DNA of 64,000 nucleotides from Buddleja alternifolia (GCA_019426215.1 CM033405.1:6859001-6923000), one strand, 5' to 3'; shown: positions 10,365 through 22,102, counted from the first letter of the stretch. Numbers and translations are program-made. Notes: generated from the sequence alone by a model not told the origin.

Positions 10365-11511
10365 CACTACTACAAAAATACCCAATTACAGCGCACCTAT
10401 TACAGCGGTTTTAGTAAAACCGCTGTAATAGGGTATCTTGGTCTTAACCTATTATAGCGGTTCCGAGAAAACCGCTGTAATAGGTCTTAACCTATTACAG
10501 CGGTTCCGAGGGAACCGCTGTAATAGGTGGTCGAGGGACCTATTACAGCGGTTCGTTAGGAACCGCTGTAATAGGTGTATCTTGGTCTTAACCTATTACA
10601 GCGGTTCCCTCGAAACCGCTGTAATAGGTTAAGACCAAGATACCCTATTACAGCGGTTCGTTGGGAACCGCTGTAATAGGTCGAAACCAAAAAATTTAAA
10701 TCCCTTAAATTTAGATCTTCCCGCTTCTCTCTATCTCTCTTAGTCTTTTTCTCTCTACTCTCTCTCTCTACACTCTCTTTCTCTCTCTCTCTCTTGAAGC
10801 ACCGCCGCCGCCACCACCACCATATAGCACCGCCGCCGCCTCCACCACCACCATATGTGTGGGTGTATTTATATTTGTGTATGTGTGGGTTTATGTATAT
10901 TTGTCTATATGTGGGTGTATGTATATGTGGGTTTATGTATGTATATATGGGTGTATGTATATTTGTGTATATGTGGGTTTATGTATGTATATGTGGGTGT
11001 ATGTATATTTGTGTATATGTGGGTTTATGTATGTATATGTGGGTGTATGTATATTTGTGGGTTTATGTATGTATATGTGGGTGTACGTATATTTGTGTAT
11101 ATGTGGGTGTATGTATATGTGGGTTTACGTATGTATATATATTTGTGTATATGTGGGTTTATGTAAGTATATGTGGGTATATGTATATTTGTGTATGTGT
11201 GAGTTTATGTATATATTTTTGTGTATTTGCGAATTTCGTGTCATTTCGACACGGTAAAATTATACACGAAAAAGTGAAATTAATAAAAAAAAATAAAAAA
11301 TACCCTATTACAGCGGTTCTAAAAAAACCGCTGTAATAGGGCACCCTATTACAACGGTTTTTTTAGAACCGCTGTAATAGGGTGCCTATTACAGCGGTTC
11401 AAAACCGCTGTAATAGGCCGAAACCCTATTACAGCACTGCCTATTACAGCGGTTCGAACCGCTGTAATAGGTCCAAAAAAACCGCTGTAATAGGCATTTT
11501 TTGTAGTAGTG
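10365..11511 (+). mobile_element. Non-autonomous CACTA, 1147 bp, TSD AGA
   Basis: It starts CACTACTACAAAAATACCC and ends TTTTTTGTAGTAGTG, with the 3-bp duplication AGA at 10362-10364 and 11512-11514. The left subterminal block (10381-10680) and right block (11303-11500) consist of CCTATTACAGCGGTT palindromes. The core has (CT)n, (CCG/CAC)n and a TGTGGGTGTATGTATATT minisatellite. There is no transposase. Unlike the copies at 36587, 45588 and 47170, it has lost the long internal hairpin and keeps only a remnant of its right end (11228-11262). Confidence 0.93.
10855..11225 (+). repeat. TGTGGGTGTATGTATATT minisatellite inside CACTA
   Basis: Imperfect repeats built from TGTATATTTGTG and TATGTGGGTTTATGTATG. 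They open reading frames in all three plus frames that translate to Val/Cys/Ile/Tyr/Met repeats; these are artefacts of composition. Confidence 0.85.
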
Positions 11512-13190
11512 AGAGCTCTACAAAATCAAAATTCAAAACTTTTAGTGAAATAGGATATGAAATTCTTGTTATATGAATCCGATTTAATATAATGGCAAAC
11601 TAGAATACCTCCCTTTACGACACAGAAGTTAATCAACTATCTTAAGTACGTTGCATCTATTGATCAATATTCTTCATACTTAGCCTGGGGAAGGGTAGAC
11701 ACGAGTGGTGAGCTACTAAGCCCAGTGAATGCAGTGTGTGTGAGTGCGGGGTTATGTATGAAAGTCATAATATATGTAAATATCATGATGCATGATCATG
11801 AGAATACGATAATAGTCAAACACTTCAACAATCATCAATGAATAAGGAAAGCTGGTAATACATAACACCCAATTATTAGTGAGAGATTGTAGAAGTGGCT
11901 ACCATCGAATTTGCCTCAGCAACGCACTAGAGTGACTTATAGTGGTCTCTGGGATTGTTCACGGTGTAGCACTTAGGTCCCTCACTTCCAATTGAGGTTT
12001 ATCAAATAATAAAGGATACGGTTCGGTTGACAACCTCCTTATGACTCCCATTTCAAAATAACTAACTTATCCACCAAATACAAGTAGCGACCTTGATAAT
12101 AAACAGACATGCCCGGGTACATGTCTAAATCTATGACCCCATCGCCATGATACGCTCCGTCCATGCGCGGGAGGGGAATCGGTAACCATGGGGCTGTGAC
12201 TAACCATTACGACAATCCCGATGCTGCCCGCAATGGTCATAACCTCCATGCTGCAATTTGGGCCCAGATAACAATCAATAATCCACAAACGATCCATATA
12301 ATCAATATAATATCACATTTTCTGCACAGGCGAGATAAAGTACTACGTCAGACCAACATCAATCATGCCACAATGATTCTGGTTCGTCTTTCCATTGTCC
12401 CATACCAGCAGGAGACTTCACACATTCAATGTCGACAGATATCTTTTAAATATCAATATAACATCACATATCCAGAGTGAGATAAAGTACTACCCTCGAA
12501 TTTTAAGTATAATGCGCAGTGGCAATCACAAGTGCGATAAACTAAAACAAATGGGTTAACATAAATCGTATGTGTATAGAAATAAAGCACATTTATAATG
12601 TAATTTTACCTAGATGAAAGACAATATGAATGACAGTGACACTAACTATAGCGTAAGAAAATAAACTAATAAACAAACCACTCACCATATACGAGCAATT
12701 AAAGATAGAATTCATCTCTAGTTTAATGTTGTGACAGGGCTCTTGTACATTTGCTAGTCATGTGTACCTAAAAGTAAGTACCACTGTCATATGGATGTAC
12801 TAATTAACAAGATAGAACAAAATAGTAACTAGTTTTGATATAACTCATTAGAGGTGACCTATTAAAATGTAATTAATAGACAAAGGCAGTAATCAATCCA
12901 TAATTACTTACCATAACTTTTCTCAAATGGCCATAGCACTAGCTTTTCATCAAATACAATAGAATACAACTATAATATTTTTTTTATATATGTATATTCA
13001 TGTTATCAGGACATTCAAGTATAGGACTCTTTCTGGTTCATAAATATTTGATTAATTAGTCATTAAAAGTGTGATTTTGTTAAATGAACAACTAGTGAAT
13101 TTTACTGACAACAAAATCATTAACTAATATCACTTAAAACTAATCAATTAATTAAACTAGATATATGCTAATATATGGAAAAGACTTGAT
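11512..13190. other. Non-coding stretch; no gene seen
   Basis: No coding similarity recognised. The first part (11640-12480) has mixed composition and includes GGTGAGCTACTAAGCCCAGT, a motif I associate with plant LTR-retrotransposon non-coding regions but cannot assign. The second part (12480-13190) is AT-rich. Short open frames at 12067-12480 have no recognisable content. Confidence 0.4.
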
Positions 13191-13196
13191 AGGGTC

Positions 13197-15800
13197 GTGG
13201 CGAATCCATCTTGGTTCATCCGTTTTCCTAATGTCTCCTATCTCTGTGCAAATCCAAGCACCTCAGATCATAGCCCCTTTATTCTGCAATTTAATGGATC
13301 TCCTTGCTCATCAGGTCAAAATTTTCAGTTTGAGAATTTTTTAACTGAAGATGCTAATTTTAATTCGTTAGTTGAAACTGTTTGGAAAAATAGTATTGTA
13401 GGAACTCCTTTATATTCTGTGATTGTAAAATTAAAAGCTTTAAAACCGATTTTAAAAAATTCGAGACGGAAAAAAGGAGATCTTGCAATTAATATTGTGA
13501 AGGCAAAAATTTTTTTAGATGTGATCCAAACTATTCTAATTAAATTTCCAGTTGATGAAAGTTTGTAGGATCTAGAACGATATTTCCATTATCTATATGC
13601 GAAAGCAGTCAAATTGGAACGGATAGCTCTTAGTTAGAGAGCTAAAACTGATTGTCTTAAGGACGGGGATCAGTGTACTTCATTCTTCTTCAAGAAAATA
13701 GCTGTTAGATGTGCCTCAGCTAAAATCTTTAGGTTGCAAAATTCGGATGGACAAGAGCTAACTGAGCCAGGTCCTATATGAGGTGAAATCCTTAGGTTTT
13801 ACAAATGGCTAATTGGGATGGAAGATAATACACAGACATTACCGGATTTTGGTGAATATGTTCGTAGGTCACTATCAGATGATGAAGCTCACGAAATGAT
13901 CAGACCAATATTGGATGATGAAATCAAAAAAGTTGTATTCTCTTCTCCCAATGATAAAGCACCGGGTTCCGATGGATTTACAGCAGCGTTTTGAAAAAAA
14001 ACATGGAATACAATAGGGCCTGAAATATGCATAGATATACGGAATTTTTTTGAATCAGGGAAGCTTATCAAATCGATAAATTTTTTTGATATCCTTAATA
14101 CCGAAGGTTGAGGTACCCAAGAAGGCCAACGATTTTAGACCAATTGCATGCTGCAATGTACTTTACAAGGTGATTTAAAAAATAATGGCTACTAGGATGA
14201 TACCTGTTTGAAGCAACCTTGTGGATAAGTCTCAGACGGCATTCATACCGGGTAGGATAATAAGTGATAATATTCTATTAGCACAAGAGCTATTCCATGG
14301 CTATAAGAGAAAGAATCTACCTGAGAGGTGTGCATTTAAAGTTGATTTAATGAAAGTGTATGACACTATCAGATGGCAATTCCTCGTTAAGGTCCTCACA
14401 TATATGAATTTTCACCCACGGTTTGTGGAATGGATTCGAGAATGCGTCACTTCTACTTCATTCTCAATTAACATCAATGGCTCGTCCGAGGGATACTTTA
14501 GAGGGGCTAGAGGACTCCGACAGGGAGACCCTATAGCTCCATACTTGTTTGTTCTCGTGATGGATGTCCTGAATGGGATATTAGAGAAATTCATTGGAGA
14601 ATCTCCTAATTTTAAATTTCAGTGACAATGCTTTAAAATGCGTACTTTTGTGCTAACTTTTGCTGATGATCTCTTTTTATTTTGTAATGCAAATACTCAT
14701 TCCATAGAAGTTCTTAAACGAGGCACGATTCTTTTCTCACATTTATCCGGCCTCAAAGCAAATCCGAATAAAAGCCATGTTTTTATCTCGGCTAAAGCCA
14801 AAGAGGAGGAGCTTCAAATTCAAGAAATTTTTGGATATCCAATTGGATCGCAGCTGGTTCGATACTTGGGGGTGTTTTTGAATACATCGAAACTCACTCG
14901 CAGAGATTGTGAACCGTTAGTGCTAAAAGTATCAAATCGATTAGGATCTTAGACAAATCGATCGTTAACATATGGGGGTAGAGTACAACTTATCAAATCT
15001 GTATTATCTTCCCTTCATATTTATTGGGCGGGGGTTTTCTTCCTGCCGAAAGAAGTTATTCAGGATATTGAAAAGTTGATTCGACATTTTTTATGGCATG
15101 GTCACCATAATTCTGGGTATGCTAAAGTAGCATGGGATGATGTCTGCTTACTGGAAAGTGAACGGGGTCTTGGTATTAATTCCCTTCTTACTAGTAATGT
15201 GGCTCTTATCTCAAGGCATCTCTGGGCTATTATATCTCGTGACTCTGAATCGATTTGGGTTCACTGGGTCTACGAAAATAAACTCACTAGCAGGTCAATA
15301 TGTAATGCTTCGGCCAATGCATCAAGCTTGTGGAGTTGGAAACAATTTCTGAAAATTAGACCTCTGCTCATCAATCACATACAATATCAAATGGGGAATG
15401 GAGGGAAAACGTGGCTTTGGACTGACCTTTGGCATGAAAAGGGTCCATCGCTATCGGTGTTTCCAATTGAACCTCGACTTCTTGGTTTACTGGCTGATTC
15501 AAAGATGTCTAAGGTCATTAGAAACCAAGAATGGTCATGGCCAAGACCACGTGCCAATGAATTAAACTCCATAGTAAATAATTTGCCGCACTTATTTATA
15601 GATAGAGAAGATAAAGTAATCTAGAGACATACTACTTCAGGTAGATTATCTTCTTCTTCAGCAAGAGAGGCCTTCCAGGTTCATAAGGAGACATCACCTT
15701 GGAACCTTTTGTTACAAGGTCTAGGTAAAATTCCAAAACACAAGTTTATTCTTTGGCTTGCTTTGAGGGAAAGACTATTGACAAAAGATAAACTTTGGAT
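13197..15800 (+). pseudogene. LINE ORF2 (endonuclease end, reverse transcriptase, zf-RVT)
   Basis: ORF2 of L1 elements nicks DNA and reverse transcribes element RNA at the nick. Blocks in order: SDHSPFIL (endonuclease C-terminus, 13267), a linker open to 13568, FRPIACCNV (about 14140), SQTAFIPGR (14230), FKVDLMKVYDTIRW (14337), GLRQGDPIAPYLF (14512), the catalytic FADDLFLF (14662), GLKANPNKSHVF (14750), then the connection domain and zf-RVT to HKFILWLALRERLLTKDKLW (15740-15800). Stops lie at 13566, 13994, 14623, 14950 and 15622, among others. At least one frameshift lies near 14090, because the first part is in a different frame from the part after 14100. The RT active site itself is intact. 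No ATG is implied at the start: the fragment begins within the domain. Confidence 0.87.
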
Positions 15801-16112
15801 TGGTAATGCTATCCCCTCTTGAATAAACTTTGGATTGGTAATGCTATCCCCTCTTGAACAAAAGATAAACTTTGGATTGGTAATGCTATTCCAAAGGCCA
15901 CATTCACCCAATGTTTACCTTTCCAACGAGAAGATGCTCTAATTAGTCCATTGTTCCATGAGGAACCCGTCCAATTGAAATTGACCTGTCGCTTAAGAAA
16001 CACTAAACAATTTTGTGAGAATGAACATGAAAAGAAAAGATGATCATGATTTTCACAAATATTTGAATCACAAAGAACACAAGAGGGGTTAGCATTACCG
16101 ATCCAAGGTTAG
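15788..16112 (-). repeat. Inverted zf-RVT segment and short direct repeats in the LINE
   Basis: The plus-strand phrase TTTGGATTGGTAATGCTATC is repeated three times at 15796-15885. Its near-complement occurs at about 16095-16112. Between them the minus strand, not the plus strand, encodes the continuation of zf-RVT: PSCVLCDSNICENHDHLFF (about 16100-16045), then FLKRQVNFNWTGSSW. The zinc-binding part of the LINE has therefore been flipped, apparently through the inverted copies at its two ends. Confidence 0.75.
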
Positions 16113-16117
16113 CAGAA

Positions 16118-16222
16118 AGAGATTTTCGAATTTGTAGTGTCAATAACTGATGTTAGCCTGATGGCTTTTAATATTGTTCAAGATTGGTTGTTGACACTAC
16201 AAATTCGAGAATCTCTTTCTGC
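16118..16222. repeat. Inverted repeat, 33-bp arms
   Basis: AGCAGAAAGAGATTTTCGAA (16118 onward) reappears as its complement at about 16190-16222. The arms match over 33 bp with one mismatch and enclose about 40 bp. It may be a by-product of the neighbouring inversion. Confidence 0.7.
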
Positions 16223-16270
16223 TATCGTGCTAAAACGCCTATTGAGAATAGCATAGTAGCTTTGTTAATT

Positions 16271-17221
16271 ATTGTAAAACCGACTGAGTTCTGAGCTAGT
16301 AGCTCGTTCAAGTTTTCGTTACTTGTAATGTGAGTATATAGTCCAGTGATGCCTTGTGGCCTCATTTATTCGAACAAGTAAGACCGTTGGGTGTTACACC
16401 TAGCGCCCTAAAGCCAACTGGTTAGGGAGTCGTTGACCGAAAGTTCGCTAAAGGGATACTTGAGAAAGCCTAAGAAAGTATCACATTGGACGGACTACAT
16501 AGCCAACTACAAGTTTGAGAAAAGCTTTGATGTTTTTTTGTTATGGAAAAGCCATTCCTTGTGATCTTGTTTGTAATTCCTTTTTATTTTAATGCAATTA
16601 TCTTTCGCAAAATATTAAACTCGACTACAAAACTCTCACCCCTTGAATATAATTAGCTTAAGCAAGTACTTACGAATTAAACAACTACTTACTCATTAAG
16701 AGGGTCGCCTGTTTCGTTTTAAAAACAAACTAGACTAGGGTGGATCCGAATGTTCATCCCGAACCCCATGATAATCTATATTTTGAGATTACCTTTCAAA
16801 CCCCGCATTCGATTCGCTACAAAGTGGTTCAAGTGTTTATAACTCAACAATTTCGAATGTGAAAGTAATGAATGGAAACTTAAGTCAAGATACAAATTAC
16901 CTATCAAATACTTAAATCTGAAAAACGGATAATTTATACCTCCATGAAAGTCTTCGATTCTGAAGAGATTACAAGCAAATGAGTGCCGGTACAAGCTTTG
17001 GAAGCCAAATCCAGCAATTCTTGACAAACTGTTACAACCTAGAACTATCGCTAATTTACGCTAAAAACTACTCCTAGTTAGAGCTATTTCTAAGAAGAAA
17101 AATATAAAGTTGTTGATAATTCTCCTTTTCCTCTGTTCTCTCTTTTCTCGTATTTAACTTAGCCCAATGGCCCCATGTTCTCAACTTTCGGGAACCGCTT
17201 CCAACTTCTTTTTCAAAATTC
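16271..17221. other. Probable remainder of the Tat 3' LTR; no gene seen
   Basis: No coding similarity. The sequence directly continues the matched LTR part at 17222-17464 and probably holds the rest of the 3' LTR, but the matching part of the 5' LTR is deleted, so its left edge cannot be fixed by comparison. Confidence 0.4.
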
Positions 17222-17464
17222 TCTCGTCTTGGCGGGTTTTCTTTCTTGTGGGATTTTCAGCTCTCTGGACCTGTCTTTTTGAGTTGATTCCTTTGAGCCC
17301 GAGATGTTATTCTGTGAAAATATGGGCTTTATTGGGCTTCTTTTATTTCAAACTACTTATATAAGTTTGCTTTATGATGGGCCTAATCTTTTATCTTGGG
17401 TCCACTATTTGAGGTTGGGCTATCTGGGTTTTTTTGCAAAAAACCCAGTTTTTTAGTGTAAACA
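17222..17464 (-). repeat. Tat 3' LTR, part matched by the 5' LTR
   Basis: This 243-bp stretch matches 34332-34581 with few differences (shared TCTTGGCGGG and GGGCTTTATTGGGCTTC). On the minus strand it begins TGTTTACACTAAAAAA, directly after the polypurine tract, so 17464 is the LTR start. Confidence 0.85.
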
Positions 17465-17479
17465 AATGCCCCCCTAATA
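17465..17479 (-). promoter_or_regulatory. Polypurine tract of the Tat element
   Basis: The minus strand reads TTAGGGGGGCATT immediately before the LTR start TGTTTACAC. This is the expected primer for plus-strand DNA synthesis. Confidence 0.7.
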
Positions 17480-17777
17480 TACGTGAATGTTTCGAGTTCA
17501 TGTATATTAATACACGCGTCTTCTGGTTAACCCTAGTTTCATATTATGGCGGGTGTGGAAGATCGTGCCATTTATTAAAAAGGTTGTCTGAGGCTTTTCG
17601 TCTTCCCCAGGGATTAGCAGGTGTGTCTTTTCGTGACTAGACATTTAAATCCTTCAATAACACGTCCCTCTCTAAGAGACTCTTCATATTTTGGCGGGTA
17701 AAAAATGCTTGAAACTCCGCATCTTCCCTAGTCCTACTGAGTAATAAAAGTGTCTTTTTGCGATTGGACATCTAAAC

Positions 17778-17788
17778 CCTATAAAGAT
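17778..17788 (+). promoter_or_regulatory. TATA-like box upstream of the antisense PMD gene
   Basis: CCTATAAAGA lies about 175 bp upstream of the likely ATG at 17958, on the plus strand. The leader between them is pyrimidine-rich. This suggests the antisense gene has, or had, its own promoter inside the element. Confidence 0.45.
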
Positions 17789-17957
17789 CCCACCATCTTC
17801 ATTCAGCCGCCTTGCTTATTTCACTTTTTCTCTCTTCTCCCTTTTTCGAAAAAGCTCTCGATCGGCCATAACCCCCTTTTTGAAATCTTCATCTTCCTCG
17901 CTCGTCTTCGAGTTTCTCTTCTTTTCGAATCTGTCATCTTCTTCGTGGCTGACTCCC

Positions 17958-20900
17958 ATGCACTTCCCCGCTTAATTAGTTGCTCGAGCGAGTATCCCGG
18001 AATGCGAAGATGCTCAAGACTTGTTTCAAACCATTAAAGATTTCGAAACCCATTATCGGGATACAAAACTATCCATTCTCAGCTCCACTCATATTATCCC
18101 CCCATGGGTTCTCAACCGACGTGGTCAATCGATCAACCATGTTGGTCTCGGGCCTCGATTTCAGCCTGAAGCGTTCGAGCCTTCTACTGCCGGTAACCCC
18201 GAGTTGTTGGGAATTTGGCCAGCATTAGAGGATGATGCTCCATTTTTTCAATGTAGAGTGAGTAATAAGTTTGGTTGGACGAATAGGAATAAACCAACTA
18301 TTGGTTGGATTGGGGTTATTGATGCTTCTCCTTGGTTCGAGAGGTTGAGTCGGTTTCATAGTAAATGGAGAGGTAATCGAATAATGGGGCTCATTCAAAT
18401 AGCTTGCTACTCGATCCTCCCTTTCGAACAGGTAGTAACAGATGCCTTAGCTTATTCGTGGAATCCTTCTTATAACTGCTTTGTCTTGCCTCGGGGTTTC
18501 CAGACCATCACTCTGGAGAATGTGTCATTAATTACTGGTCTTTCTCCAACGGGCGCCACTATTCCTACTGGTGAGCCACTACCTAGTGCGTGCGCTCTCC
18601 TATTATCCTCCGAAACTTGGCTGAAGCATCACGGTAAAAATAAAGGTGCTAACATTGCCTATACCGCCTTGGTCAAACATTTCATTAACTGTAATGATAT
18701 GGTTACTTCCTTCGAAGAGGTACTATTTTTGAATTTCATATTTTCCCGGCTGTTTATGAATGCTGGTTGTGTAGTAAACAAAACCTTCCTTAATCTGGCT
18801 GTCAATATTGCTGTCACCATGGGGCCCATCGAGTTAGCTTCCTTGTTATTGGCCCATTTTTACCGAATGATGTTCCACCTTCATAGGGACCCTTCGAATG
18901 CTAATAAGCTGGCTGGCCCTTTTTGGTTACTGTCGTGCTGGATATTCTTTTATTACCCTAAATTATTAAACATTCGATCTATTGAGGCCCTCGAAGAATC
19001 AATTTGAAATGAGGCGAGGAAACCTTCGAGGAAGACTACTGGTCTTCGACTTGAGCCCATTTCGAATTGGGCACTTTATGGGGAAGCCTACATTAATTTG
19101 TTGCTTTCCCTCGAGAAAGCGTCATACCTCGAGGTTTTAGCTGCTATTTACAATCTACTCCACGTATCTACTTGGTGTCCTTTTTTCGAAACCAGGTACG
19201 ACCAAGTGCATCTACATTGGTCTCATGTTGCTTTGCCCGACTAGATGAGGATGATTGACCCTCTTAATTCTTCTGCCGATGACCACTTGTATTGGAGGTC
19301 CGTCTTGTCCTCCTGGGATCTTCTCTATGCTGACCATGTTCCCGGTGTTGAAGTTTACAATCCACAGGTAATAATTGTGTATAAGCACTTCGTCTTGAAT
19401 ACGTTTTATTTTAAGTATTATAGACCTCCATCTTGAGCATGCTTTATTTTGAGTGTGTTAATTTCGAGCATGATAAACTTTGAACCTGTAGATTTCGAGC
19501 ATATAGATTTTTGAACTTATGGTGTTTCGAGTATATCTCATTTCGAGCGTATTGTATTTTGAGTGTGCCTTATTTCGAACACGTAGTATTTCGGGTATGC
19601 CTTATTTCGAGCATGCAGGTTTCGTTGGCTTATTCTCATTTTTATCTTGCAGCTTTGTTCGTGACAATTTGGCATAACCCAGTGCTTCTCCTTGCCATTT
19701 CTGGGTACCATGAATCGCCCTTGGTCAGATAGGCAATTTCATATCGCGAATCATCAGAGGACTAAAGCCGAAGCTCTTATTCGAAACTAAGCTTCCTGTC
19801 AAGTTCCTCCTTACTTTATTCCCATCTTTTGTAGAACCCTCCTGGTGGATAAATGTTTGTGGACTTCTGGAACTCTGTCTTGCGGCGTGGTTACTAGAGA
19901 CAAATTATTAGCAAGCAAATCACCGACATTACCAAACTTTATGCTGGCGCAGTGAATATGGCTCAATTCTTGAGCCTTTTATCGAATGAGGTAACATAGC
20001 ATATTCGCGTAACCTTAAATTATGGTACTTTCTTGCTTTAAAGTTATCTTTTTCCTCTACAGGATAATGATTATATCATTCCATATGATCTGACCTCAGG
20101 GTGGAGATTCGAGCGAGATAATCCTCGAGTTCAGGAAGCTGTTGCATTATCTCAAGCTCTTCAAGACTCATCTACTGCAACTAAGTTTTCTGATACCCCT
20201 GCTCCTGTTACTCGAAAGCGAGGTGCAATCACCATTCGGGAGCCCTCGACCTCGATTCCTCGAGAAGAACCCTTACGAGCATTTGGTGAAGAAAAGGACG
20301 AAGAAGACGATGCAACCCCATATGCTCTCCAGCCAAGATCCAAGAAACGTCTTCGTACACAAGGGTTTCTCGGAGATTCAAGTAATTGCTCGATCATTTT
20401 TATCTCATTGGCTTACTTGTTACTCAAAAATTGTTTTTTGCTCGAAAATTGTTCATATCGGGCCTTGGCTGCGTTTTATATAGGCTCCTCGGGTGGAGTT
20501 GCTGCCTTCGACATTGGAACATCACTCGTTGAAGCTGATGTAGAGGGTATCACTGAGACCATTCTTGAGGAAGTTTTGCCCGGACTCGAGGCTCAACAGG
20601 TTTTGACCACTCTTGAGGAGGCCTCGCCCGAACTCGAAACCCAGCAGATTTCGATTGAAAGAGAACTTGCCATGGGCAACCTTGAAGGTATTACTTTGTT
20701 TTTATAGTCCTTTTTGGATACTTACTTCGAGGTCTCTTTGTGTAATATTGAAATTGGTACATCTTTGCTGCAGTTGCTCTTCCTCCTACTCAAGGAAGTT
20801 TACCTCGGGTAGACATTGGTTCAGAGACTATTACCAGTACTGCACCTGACCTTTCGAGATTCTCTTTATCAGGTAAGTTTTTTGTATCATTTGTATGCTT

Positions 20901-21844
20901 TTATCTTTTAGGCAGATTTCGCTATTTCATAAATACATATTCGTGATCCCTTTCAGGATCTTCTCTTCTCGAAAACTTGGCCATATCTAGATTGCCATCC
21001 TCAGTGCGGTTCTCTTTTGGCATTGTGGTAGGAGTATCCACCATCGTTTTGGATTCATATCTCCTTCACAACATTGGCACGAACCTTGCCCTTGGATCCC
21101 AAGTTCGGCCTGCTCTTGACTCTTCTCTTGTTTCTTCTTCAGTTCTAATAGAAGAGATTGAGGATATCCCTCCTTCAACTGGCCTTTCCGGACCAGTCAC
21201 GGACCCTGGTCCTTCAAGTTCTACCATGGCTCTCGCTGCTCCATCCGAAGGTACATACCTGTTTTACCGTATGTATGGTACTTTGTAAGCTTTGAAAGTC
21301 TTGTGTTTAATTTTGGGATTTCATTTTTTTAGGAGACATAGCACCCGTCGTGTTTTCCATAGTCGCTCTACATGAAGCTCTCCACGACATAAGACATAGG
21401 CTCAATGACTCTCGTTTGCTAGAGGAGCTCCGTTTTCTCCTCAATGAAGCAGCTTCGAGGATGACTGATACGTGGCTGCCAATGTTCCAAATGGCACGTG
21501 AAACCTTTGAGAGCAGCCTAGCTAGTCTCCATTCTTTCATGGATCAAGGCATGAATCCTTTCGAGGGAAAAGCGTCTTCCAGCCATTCTCAATGAATGGG
21601 TCAGCTTCATAGCCAGATCACTGTTCTAGAGGATTCACGAGCTAACTACTTGGCTCGAATTGCCGCTCTTGATGCCCAGATTGCCGAACTCCAACTTGAG
21701 CGGGATCGCTTGGCCCATTCAATTGATCAAGTCGAAGAGAACCTGTCGGCCCTAAATGATCCAATTGCAGTATTAACTTACGAGCTCGAAGAGGTAGTCA
21801 AGCCCGCTCTGCTTGAGAGAGAGATACCTTCGACTCTTCCTTAG
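17958..21844 (+). pseudogene. Antisense plant mobile domain (PMD) gene, seven exons, carried by the Tat element
   Basis: PMD proteins include the host MAIN/MAIL family and many transposon-carried relatives; the role in retroelements is not established. ATG at 17958 is followed by an in-frame TAA at 17973, then an open frame with GWTNRNKPTIGWIGVI, WFERLSRFHSKWRGNRIMGL, YSWNPSYNCFVLP and LENVSLITGLSPTG, the PMD core. Stops follow at about 19005 and 19243. Splice signals suggest seven exons: 17958-19367, 19653-19990, 20063-20381, 20484-20687, 20774-20870, 20958-21250 and 21333-21844. Exon 3 is acidic and has the basic cluster RSKKR. The last exon is heptad-rich (for example ARIAALDAQIAELQLERDRL) and looks like a coiled coil. 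The gene ends 258 bp from the end of pol, tail to tail. It is degenerate in this copy. Confidence 0.8.
19368..19652 (+). repeat. PMD intron 1 made of degenerate 20-bp repeats
   Basis: Bounded by CAG/GTAATA and TTGCAG. Inside it, a motif like TTTCGAGCATGTAGTATT recurs about ten times with variation, giving a simple tandem structure within the intron. Confidence 0.6.
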
Positions 21845-22102
21845 AAATATTAGCTAGTTCTTCGTATTTTATTAAGTCATAAACATTTTCGAGTAATGTT
21901 GCTTTAGTACTTTTTATTTTAATTGTAAAAACACATTGCCAGTTTCGGCTAATCTTTCAAATATAATGATTTCATTCTCTTTCCATATACTTGGTGTATA
22001 CTTCTTTAGGTATTTTGCATTTAACGCTCTGCCATATTTGTCCCCATTTATCAATTTGTGTTTGAAAGAATTCCCCGATAATTCATTCGAGATTAAAAAT
22101 GG
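21845..22102. other. Spacer between the PMD gene end and integrase end
   Basis: A short, pyrimidine-rich, non-coding junction between two convergent genes. A combined 3' processing region is plausible, but no clear signal was seen. Confidence 0.4.

Larger units (their letters stand above)
13197..16270 (+). mobile_element. L1-type LINE, 5'-truncated and decayed
   Basis: A non-LTR retrotransposon. It begins inside the endonuclease domain (SDHSPFIL near 13267), passes through the RT domain and ends in the zf-RVT region. The N-terminal endonuclease and all of ORF1 are missing. Near the 3' end a segment (about 15829-16112) is inverted. No poly-A tail or target duplication was identified; the right limit, near 16270, is set by loss of recognisable coding sequence. 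Confidence 0.8.

Noticed and set aside
10794..11336. Overlapping long frames in all three plus frames
   Set aside because: They are produced by the TGTGGGTGTATGTATATT minisatellite, which lacks stop codons in several frames.
12067..12480. Overlapping open frames on both strands
   Set aside because: No recognisable content; chance frames in moderately GC-rich DNA.
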